18,442 bases of DNA. It comes from Oscillibacter sp. (lineage in GTDB: Bacteria > Bacillota > Clostridia > Oscillospirales > Oscillospiraceae). Of this stretch, positions 13,325-18,442 are shown in pieces (position 1 is the stretch's first letter; each line of letters starts with the position of its first letter). A model generated the notes under the pieces. That model saw only the letters and a list, made by a program, of their open reading frames with translations, was not told the DNA's origin and did no database searches. A program made the position numbers and the translations under genes. Location of the stretch: NCBI GenBank assembly GCA_003487665.1, contig DNFA01000037.1, forward strand, positions 1 through 18,442. Reading direction: 5' to 3'.

Positions 13325-14302
13325 ATGGAAAACGCAGTGAAACGCATCGGCGTGCTGACCAGCGGCGGCGACGCGCCGGGCATGAACGCCTGTATCCGCG
13401 CCGTGGTGCGCAGCGCCAACGCGCGGGGCATCGAGTGCGTGGGTATCCGCCGGGGCTGGCAGGGGCTGATCTCCGGCGACATCCTGGAGATGGACAACGC
13501 CAGCGTCAGCCGCATCATCAACCGGGGCGGCACCATTCTGTACAGCGCCCGCTGTGATGAGTTCCGTACCCACGAGGGGCAGGAAAAGGCCTACGCCACC
13601 TGCAAGCTCATCGGTCTGGACGGGCTGGTGGCCATCGGCGGCGACGGCACGTTCCGCGGCGCGCAGGATCTGTCCAAGTTCGGCGTCTCCGTGGTGGGCA
13701 TCCCCGGCACCATCGATAACGACATCGTCTGCACCGACTACACCATCGGCTTCGACACCGCGGCCAATACCGCTGTGGAGTGCATGGACAAGCTCCGCGA
13801 CACCATGCAGTCCCACGAGCGCTGCTCCGTGGTGGAGGTCATGGGACACCGCTCCGGCTATTTGGCGCTGTATGTGGGCGTGGCCATCGGCGCTACCGCC
13901 GTGCTGGTGCCCGAGCGTCCCTACGACTTTGAAAAGCATGTGGCGGAGAAGATCCGCCGCGCCCGCATCAGCGGCAAGACCAATTTCATGATCGTGGTGG
14001 CCGAGGGTGCAGCCAGCGGCATAGCCGTGGGCGAGCAGATCAAGAAGGAGCTGGGGCTTGACCCCCGCGTGACCATTCTGGGGCACATCCAGCGGGGCGG
14101 CAGTCCCACCGCCAAGGATCGCGTCACCGCCACCCGCATGGGCTACGAGGCGGTGCAGCTGCTGGCAGAGGGCAAGACCAACCGCATCGTGTGTACCAAC
14201 GGCGACCAGATCACCAACGTGGACATCGACGAGGGTCTGGCCATGACCAAGACCCTGAACCCGGAGGAGTTCGAGGTCATGACCGTCATGACGGGAAGAT
14301 AA
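13325..14302 (+). CDS. pfkA: ATP-dependent 6-phosphofructokinase
   Basis: This 325-residue glycolytic enzyme phosphorylates fructose 6-phosphate to fructose 1,6-bisphosphate. The N-terminal nucleotide loop is TSGGDAPGMN (12-21). GGDGTFRGA (105-113) carries Gly108 at the position that marks ATP rather than pyrophosphate dependence. The catalytic PGTIDND motif is at 127-133, with Asp131 as predicted base. MGHRSGYLAL (173-182) and HIQRGGSPTAKDR (254-266) contact the sugar phosphate. The length is typical of bacterial PfkA. The ATG at 13325 follows GTGAGG, and an upstream in-frame start at 13310 lacks such a site. It is a monocistronic unit with its own promoter and terminator, and no pyruvate kinase gene lies downstream, unlike in many Firmicutes. 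Confidence 0.95.
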   Translation: MENAVKRIGVLTSGGDAPGMNACIRAVVRSANARGIECVGIRRGWQGLISGDILEMDNASVSRIINRGGTILYSARCDEFRTHEGQEKAYATCKLIGLDGLVAIGGDGTFRGAQDLSKFGVSVVGIPGTIDNDIVCTDYTIGFDTAANTAVECMDKLRDTMQSHERCSVVEVMGHRSGYLALYVGVAIGATAVLVPERPYDFEKHVAEKIRRARISGKTNFMIVVAEGAASGIAVGEQIKKELGLDPRVTILGHIQRGGSPTAKDRVTATRMGYEAVQLLAEGKTNRIVCTNGDQITNVDIDEGLAMTKTLNPEEFEVMTVMTGR

Positions 14303-14304
14303 CG

Positions 14305-14337
14305 AAAAAAGAACGCGCCGCCGGCGCGTTCTTTTTT
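14305..14337. terminator. Bidirectional terminator between pfkA and degV-type gene
   Basis: A perfect 15-bp stem (14305-14319 with 14323-14337) has a 3-base loop and A6/T6 ends. It works as an intrinsic terminator on both strands of this convergent pair. Confidence 0.93.
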
Positions 14338-14345
14338 AATGCCCA

Positions 14346-15245
14346 TCACTCCATGTGAGGGCGCTCATTGCCCATGAAGAACACCGCCACGGTGCCCTGC
14401 CCGGCGTGGCTGCCGATGATGGTGCCGATGTCGCACAGGCGGATGTGCCCCTTCAGCTTCGGGAAGCGCTCCTCCACCGCGTCCATGACCAGCCGGGCGT
14501 CCTCCAGACACTGGCTGTGGCAGATAAAGCACTTGCCGTCGTAGTCCCGGCCGCCCTGGGCGCACTGCTCCATGGTGTCCACCGTGGTCTCCACGGCTTT
14601 TTTCTTGCCCCGCACCTTGCTGTACGCCTTGATGGCACCCTTGTCGTCCAGCCGCATGATGGGGCAGATATTCAGCACGGTGGCAACGGCGGCGGCTGCG
14701 CCGGACACGCGCCCCGTCCGGTGGAACTGGGTCATATCGCTGGAGAAGAACTGGTGGTGTACCTTGTTGCGGTTGTCCAGCACCCACTGCGCCACCTCGT
14801 CCAGCGTTTTTCCCTCGTCCCGCATGTCGGCGGCGTAGTCCACCAGCAGGCCGTAGCCCGACGAGGAGCACAGGGAGTCGATGACCACCAGACGCTGACC
14901 GGGATATCGGTCCTTCAGCTCCTCCGCTGCCAGAAATGCGTTGTGTACCGAACCGGACTGACCGGAGGTGAAGGCGATGTGCAGTACGTCGCCGCCCTTG
15001 TCCAGCAGCTTTTCGAAGAACTCGGTATAGGCGGCCACATTGATCTGGCTGGTCTGGGGCAGCTTGCCCTCCTTCAGGAAGGCGTAGAACCGGGGCAGCG
15101 CCTCCGGGTCGCGTCCCATGTCGTCGTCATACTCCCGCCCGTCCACCACATAGGTGTAGAACAGAACGGGAATGTCCCGGCTCTCCATATAGGAGTAGGG
15201 GAGATCCACGGTGGAGCAGCAGCTCAGTGTAAATTTTCTGTCCAT
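14346..15245 (-). CDS. DegV-family fatty-acid-binding protein
   Basis: This 299-residue DegV/EDD-fold protein belongs to a family that binds a fatty acid between two domains; some members (FakB) feed it to the fatty-acid kinase FakA. The N-terminal ligand motif CSTVDLPYSYM is near 10-20. TSQINVAAYTEFFEKLL (65-81) and IAFTSGQSGSVHNA (90-103) match family loops. Near 169-182 lies DMTQFHRTGRVSGA, equivalent to the usual DLxxLxKGGRI stretch. The C-terminus has GSHAGQGTVAVFF. The ATG at 15245 follows GGAGGGG. No fakA-like gene is in the window. The gene is divergent from the DAHP synthase and has a full-consensus promoter with a palindrome at the start site. Confidence 0.9.
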   Translation of the reverse strand: MDRKFTLSCCSTVDLPYSYMESRDIPVLFYTYVVDGREYDDDMGRDPEALPRFYAFLKEGKLPQTSQINVAAYTEFFEKLLDKGGDVLHIAFTSGQSGSVHNAFLAAEELKDRYPGQRLVVIDSLCSSSGYGLLVDYAADMRDEGKTLDEVAQWVLDNRNKVHHQFFSSDMTQFHRTGRVSGAAAAVATVLNICPIMRLDDKGAIKAYSKVRGKKKAVETTVDTMEQCAQGGRDYDGKCFICHSQCLEDARLVMDAVEERFPKLKGHIRLCDIGTIIGSHAGQGTVAVFFMGNERPHME

Positions 15246-15268
15246 AAACCCCTCCGAATTTAATATGG

Positions 15269-15310
15269 AATACTATATACGTATTATATGGCTCTCCCTG
15301 CCGTTGTCAA
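15269..15310 (-). promoter_or_regulatory. Promoter and candidate operator of the degV-type gene
   Basis: On the minus strand, consensus TTGACA (15305-15310) and TATAAT (15283-15288) are separated by 16 bases. AATAC-N7-GTATT (15269-15285) is an inverted repeat that overlaps the -10 and the predicted transcription start, a position suited to a repressor. Confidence 0.7.
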
Positions 15311-15327
15311 TATGCGCTTTGGGGTGA

Positions 15328-15356
15328 TTGCAAAAATCGCCCGGATACGGTATAAT
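15328..15356 (+). promoter_or_regulatory. Sigma-A promoter of the DAHP synthase gene
   Basis: TTGCAA (15328-15333) and TATAAT (15351-15356) have 17-base spacing. The leader before the ATG at 15390 is only about 28 bases, so there is no room for a tryptophan- or tyrosine-type attenuator. Confidence 0.78.
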
Positions 15357-15389
15357 ATCCCGCGAAATACGACAGAGGAGATATCCCTT

Positions 15390-16388
15390 ATGATACTGAT
15401 ACTGCAAAAAAACACGCCGGAGCCGGCCATCCGCCAGCTTCTGGCGCAGCTGAGCCTGCAAAACGTCAAGGGCGGCTGTGTGGCCGGAGACAACGCCATT
15501 CTCCTGCCGCTGGTGGGGGAGACGTGGCGGCTGGATCCCTCGGCGCTGCAAGCGCTGCCCTTTGTGATGGAGGCGCGGCGGCTGACGCCCGCCTACCGTC
15601 TGGCCGGTCGCGCCGTCCACCCGGAGAACACCGTGGTCACGGTGGGCGACGTCTCCATCGGCGCGGACTTCTGCCTGATAGCGGGGCCCTGCGCCGTGGA
15701 GTCCGCCTACCAGATGGACACCCTGTCCCGCGCCGTGAAGGACGCCGGGGCGCAGCTGTTGCGGGGTGGCGCGTTCAAGCCCCGCACCTCGCCCTACACC
15801 TTTCAGGGCATGGGAGAGCCGGGCGTAGACCTGCTGGTGCAGGCCGGACGGAGCGCCGGACTGCCCACCGTCACCGAGATCAGCGACGCGTCCCAGATGG
15901 AGCTGCTGTCCGGCGTGGACGTGTGGCAGGTGGGCGCGCGGAATATGCAGAACTTTGCCCTGCTGAAGGCGCTGGGACAGGCGCGCAAGCCCATCCTGCT
16001 GAAGCGGGGCGCCGCCGCCACCGTGGAGGAGCTGCTGCTGGCGGCAGAGTATATCCTCTCCGGCGGCAACGAGCAGGTGATCCTGTGCGAGCGGGGCATC
16101 CGCAGCGGCCTGACCGCCGCCCGCGCCGCGCTGGATGTGTCCTCCATCCCGGTGCTGAAGCGGCTGACGCACCTGCCGGTGATCGTGGATCCCAGCCACG
16201 CCGCGGGGCGCGCCGATCTGGTGGAGCCGCTGGCGCTGGCGGCGGTCGCCGCCGGAGCCGACGGTCTGCTGGTGGAGGTACACGACCGCCCGGCCACCGC
16301 CCTGTCCGACGGAGCGCAGGCGCTGACGCCCGCCCAGCTCACGCAGCTGGCGGAGAAGACCGCCCGCCTGCGCGCGGCGCTGGCATAA
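15390..16388 (+). CDS. aroF: 3-deoxy-7-phosphoheptulonate (DAHP) synthase, type I-beta
   Basis: This 332-residue enzyme joins phosphoenolpyruvate and erythrose 4-phosphate in the first step of the shikimate pathway. An N-terminal ferredoxin-like regulatory domain (about 1-68) precedes the TIM barrel, as in Thermotoga DAHP synthase. The barrel shows IAGPCAVES (97-105, Cys101 metal ligand), LLRGGAFKPRTSPY (123-136), LKRG (204-207), CERGIRS (233-239), VDPSHAAG (266-273, His270 ligand), EVH (296-298) and ALSDGAQAL (304-312, Asp307 ligand). The N-terminal domain makes feedback inhibition likely. The ATG at 15390 follows AGAGGAG. It stands alone, not in an aro operon. Confidence 0.94.
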   Translation: MILILQKNTPEPAIRQLLAQLSLQNVKGGCVAGDNAILLPLVGETWRLDPSALQALPFVMEARRLTPAYRLAGRAVHPENTVVTVGDVSIGADFCLIAGPCAVESAYQMDTLSRAVKDAGAQLLRGGAFKPRTSPYTFQGMGEPGVDLLVQAGRSAGLPTVTEISDASQMELLSGVDVWQVGARNMQNFALLKALGQARKPILLKRGAAATVEELLLAAEYILSGGNEQVILCERGIRSGLTAARAALDVSSIPVLKRLTHLPVIVDPSHAAGRADLVEPLALAAVAAGADGLLVEVHDRPATALSDGAQALTPAQLTQLAEKTARLRAALA

Positions 16389-16389
16389 C

Positions 16390-16432
16390 AATAACAGCAG
16401 TCCCCCGGCAAAGCCGGGGGACTGCTGTTATT
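16390..16432. terminator. Long 20-bp hairpin between aroF and the M29 peptidase gene
   Basis: A perfect 20-bp stem (16390-16409 with 16413-16432) closes on an AAA loop and lies between two convergent genes, ending one base from the stop codon of the peptidase gene. Neither strand has a good U-run after the stem, so termination efficiency is uncertain. Confidence 0.7.
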
Positions 16433-16433
16433 C

Positions 16434-17660
16434 TCAGAACGCCCAGTTGCCGTGGCGGAAGATGGGTACCACCTTCCCGTCCTCGCAGACGGCGTCAATG
16501 TCCATATCCTCCGAGCCGATCATGAAATCCTCGTGGATCATGGAGTCGTTGACGCCCAGCGCGCGGCACTCCTCCAGCGTCTTGCTCTCGAAATCGTTGA
16601 TGGTGTCGGCAAAGCCCGTGCCCAGCGCCAGATGGCAGGCGGCGTTTTCGTCGAACAGCGTGTTGTAGAACAGCAGGCCGGACTGCCGGATGGGACTGTC
16701 GTAGGGCACCAGCGCGCACTCGCCCAGATAGGCGCTGCCCTCGTCCATGGTGATGAGCTTGGTCAGCAGGTCGTTGTTCTGCTCCGCGTGCCACTCCACG
16801 GCCTTGCCCTCGTGGAAGCGGATCCAGAACCCATCGATCAGCTGCCCCTGATAGCTCAGGGGCTTGGTGGCGTAAACGATGCCCTCGGCCTCACCCCGCT
16901 TGGGGGAGATGAAGCACTCCTCCGTGGGGATGTTGGGGTTGAACACGATACCCTGCAGGCTCTTTTCGCTGCCGCCGCAGAAGTGCGCCTGGGGGATCAT
17001 GCCCACGGTGAAGTCGGTGCCGGTGGCGCTTTTGTAGCGCAGCTGGCGGATGTGCAGGTTGTTGAGATAGTCGCAGCGGCTGTGGATGTCGGTGTTGTGG
17101 GCGTCCCAGTTGGCCACCGGATCGCCCTCCAGCGCACGGGAGGTGGACAGAATGGCCTCCCACAGCTTCTCCACCGCCTGCGATCTCCGCAGACCGGGGA
17201 ACAGCTTCTTCGCCCACGCCTCGCCGGGCACGGCGGCAATGCACCACTGGTACCGGTTCTCGATCTTGTCCCGATAGGGCTTGATGATGGGGAACTTGGC
17301 CTGCTGGCTCTTGGCCAGCTTCGTCTGGTCGATGCCCTTCAGACCGTCGGGATCCTCACTGAGCAGATAGATGCGGCAGGGAATGGTGTCCACATAGTGC
17401 TGCCAGCGCGCCAGCTCATAGTCCTCCACCTTGGACAGCGTGGTCAGGCTGCGGTGCCGCACGTGGAGCTTCTGCAGGGGCTGGTAGTTCCAGTCCACCA
17501 CCACCTTCTTCGCCTTGCATTTATAGCACTCGTCCACCAGCATGGCCACAAACTCCGGCTGATCCAGATCGGCGGCGATGAACACCTCCTGCCCCTTCTG
17601 AATATTGACGCCGCTGCGGGCGATGAGCCGGGCATACGCCCGGAGAACGCTCTTTCTCAT
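16434..17660 (-). CDS. M29-family (thermophilic-type) metallo-aminopeptidase
   Basis: This 408-residue cytosolic aminopeptidase matches AmpS/AmpT/PepS in length. Two-metal-site ligands known from the family are visible. The Glu lies in PTEEC (about 247-248), with Glu314 in YLGECALVP, His343 in NAACHLALG, and His376 and Asp378 in MIHEDFMIGS. The catalytic Tyr expected seven residues after the His343 ligand appears as Phe350 (LGTGF), which may mark a subfamily or altered activity. The ATG at 17660 follows AGGAGG. An upstream in-frame start at 17744 reads through the promoter and is rejected. It is monocistronic, with its own promoter. Confidence 0.92.
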   Translation of the reverse strand: MRKSVLRAYARLIARSGVNIQKGQEVFIAADLDQPEFVAMLVDECYKCKAKKVVVDWNYQPLQKLHVRHRSLTTLSKVEDYELARWQHYVDTIPCRIYLLSEDPDGLKGIDQTKLAKSQQAKFPIIKPYRDKIENRYQWCIAAVPGEAWAKKLFPGLRRSQAVEKLWEAILSTSRALEGDPVANWDAHNTDIHSRCDYLNNLHIRQLRYKSATGTDFTVGMIPQAHFCGGSEKSLQGIVFNPNIPTEECFISPKRGEAEGIVYATKPLSYQGQLIDGFWIRFHEGKAVEWHAEQNNDLLTKLITMDEGSAYLGECALVPYDSPIRQSGLLFYNTLFDENAACHLALGTGFADTINDFESKTLEECRALGVNDSMIHEDFMIGSEDMDIDAVCEDGKVVPIFRHGNWAF

Positions 17661-17694
17661 GGTAATGTCCTCCTGTTGCTTCTTTATTAAACGT

Positions 17695-17723
17695 ATTGTA
17701 CCACCGGGGAGCGGATTTGAAAA
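17695..17723 (-). promoter_or_regulatory. Sigma-A promoter of the M29 peptidase gene
   Basis: On the minus strand TTTTCA (17718-17723) and TACAAT (17695-17700) have 17-base spacing, with TGG before the -10. Confidence 0.65.
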
Positions 17724-17859
17724 GCGGCAGCGCCGCACGTTCAAAAATTGTTTTCATTTCTTTAATGCCCGTCTAATGTTCGCCGGGTACCATAAGGTCA
17801 TCCCAAAGGAAACCACACAACACATCCAACATATATAACACGTTCAGGAGGTAACAGAT

Positions 17860-18114
17860 ATGAAGCGCTTCACTCTCATCAAGAAGGCTTCTCCCGTCAA
17901 CTACGCGCTGGAGAGCACCCGCACGCTGGACAACGGCGTGGTGCTGCGGCTCATCCACTGCGGTGATACGCTGACCGTCACCGCCGCCTATGAAAAGCAG
18001 CTGGAGTCCTTCACCGACCTGCGCTCCGTGGAGGAGGCGGCGTATATCGAGGACTACCTGACCCGGAAATACAGCGGCGTGGACGCAGCCGACCTGCCTT
18101 TGCTGACGGCGTAA
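17860..18114 (+). CDS. Small 84-residue protein, function unknown
   Basis: I do not recognise this protein. It has a basic N-terminus (MKRFTLIKK), a predicted beta-rich middle (GVVLRLIHCGDTLTVTAAY) and an acidic helical C-terminal part (RSVEEAAYIEDYLTRKYSG). There is no membrane segment or signal peptide. The ATG at 17860 has a near-perfect AGGAGGT ribosome binding site, and codon use matches its neighbours, which supports it as a real, well-translated gene. A promoter was not clearly found. TATATAA-like sequence at 17832-17839 and TTGTTT-N17-TCTAAT at 17749-17777 are weak candidates. It could end at the hairpin at 18162-18191. Confidence 0.72.
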   Translation: MKRFTLIKKASPVNYALESTRTLDNGVVLRLIHCGDTLTVTAAYEKQLESFTDLRSVEEAAYIEDYLTRKYSGVDAADLPLLTA

Positions 18115-18117
18115 GGC

Positions 18118-18146
18118 TTGCCATTTTTCCCCGATTCTGCTATACT
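18118..18146 (+). promoter_or_regulatory. Sigma-A promoter for the downstream response-regulator unit
   Basis: TTGCCA (18118-18123) and TATACT (18141-18146) have 17-base spacing. The transcript would start near 18153 and carry a structured leader of about 240 bases before the response regulator. Confidence 0.6.
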
Positions 18147-18161
18147 GAGCGGGAGCGACCG

Positions 18162-18191
18162 ACACCCGCCCGCCTGAGGGCGGGCGGGTGT
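18162..18191 (+). terminator. GC-rich hairpin just after a promoter
   Basis: A perfect 13-bp stem (18162-18174 with 18179-18191) has a 4-base loop. Only two Ts follow, so it is a weak terminator at best. It may end the 84-aa gene transcript or act as a leader structure for the promoter at 18118-18146. Confidence 0.55.
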
Positions 18192-18206
18192 TCCCGTATA
18201 GTGGAC

Positions 18207-18260
18207 GTAGGGGACGGCGTCCCGACGTCCCGTCGTAGGGGCGGACGACTCTGTCCGCCC
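18207..18260. repeat. Interspersed palindromic repeats, tandem pair (copy 3 plus a variant)
   Basis: 18207-18234 repeats the unit at 116-144 with one base fewer. Directly after it, 18235-18260 is a second unit with the same GTAGGGG head. Its body is different and forms the hairpin GGGCGGAC-N6-GTCCGCCC (18239-18260). The remainder to 18396 has further short inverted repeats (18300-18306 with 18326-18332) and no gene. Confidence 0.7.
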
Positions 18261-18396
18261 TGTGTGCCCGCTGCGTTCTGTGGGGTGGGATCCGTGTGTC
18301 CCGCCGCGAAATGTGTATTTGTTCCCGGCGGGGCAATGTGGCCATCGCCCACTACGAAAGACCCCCGGCGGGTGATGCTATGAGAGGAGACATGCT

Positions 18397-18442
18397 ATGC
18401 GTATTCTGGTGGCGGAGGATCAGCCGGAGCTGCGGCGGATGC
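18397..18442 (+). CDS. Response regulator receiver domain, N-terminal fragment (runs off the window)
   Basis: Fifteen codons are visible: MRILVAEDQPELRRM. The first beta strand followed by an acidic pair (Glu7-Asp8) and a Pro/Leu-rich helix start is the standard beginning of a CheY-like receiver, most often of an OmpR-type regulator. The ATG at 18397 has GAGAGGAG about 8 bases upstream. The output domain and any partner kinase lie beyond the right edge. Confidence 0.72.
   Translation, partial: MRILVAEDQPELRRM

Noticed and set aside
1..18442. CRISPR array, tRNA, rRNA or prophage genes
   Set aside because: No regularly spaced direct repeats, no cloverleaf-like sequence and no phage-type proteins seen on either strand.

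Overview
The window looks like chromosomal DNA of a spore-forming, high-GC member of class Clostridia, probably an Oscillospiraceae-type gut anaerobe. The evidence is two sporulation or germination genes (spoVAF, spoIID), strong AGGAGG-type ribosome binding sites, sigma-A promoters, an M-box leader on mgtE, and short GTAGGGG palindromic repeats between genes. The genus assignment is inference. I see no phage, plasmid, CRISPR, tRNA or rRNA.

Layout. 143-1549 (-) is spoVAF, divergent from spoIID (1656-2627, +). 2755-6250 (+) is a response regulator / sensor kinase / HtrA protease operon with its own sigma-A promoter and a closing terminator. 6448-9150 (-) reads from a promoter and M-box riboswitch into mgtE. 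A terminator that lies almost against the next gene follows, then a DUF1540 Cys-rich peptide and two half-size TauE/SafE permease genes with overlapping stop and start. 9179-10072 (-) is a LysR regulator. It diverges from an unannotated transcript unit with a CU-rich stretch and a 16-bp hairpin, followed by a UPF0126/TRIC-type membrane protein (10367-10987, +). 10988-11401 holds a terminator, a MITE-like element, the 3' remnant of a small multidrug resistance (SMR) gene and a full-consensus promoter. 11402-12841 (+) is a TrkH/KtrB potassium transporter subunit.

The rest alternates in convergent and divergent pairs. These are an 86-aa unknown protein (-), pfkA (+), a DegV-family protein (-), an aroF-type DAHP synthase (+), an M29 aminopeptidase (-), an 84-aa unknown protein (+), and the first codons of another response regulator at the right edge. 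Hairpins separate the three convergent pairs.

Most genes are ordinary housekeeping, envelope-stress, ion-transport and sporulation functions. The less explained material is between the genes: (a) the LysR-divergent CU-rich RNA candidate with alternative stems, (b) the mgtE-DUF1540-TauE/SafE arrangement behind a leaky-terminator geometry, (c) the MITE beside a decayed SMR gene, (d) a perfect 20-bp palindrome between the pfkA and 86-aa gene promoters, and (e) a structured 5' leader before the last response regulator. I found no clear evidence of a wholly new multi-gene system.
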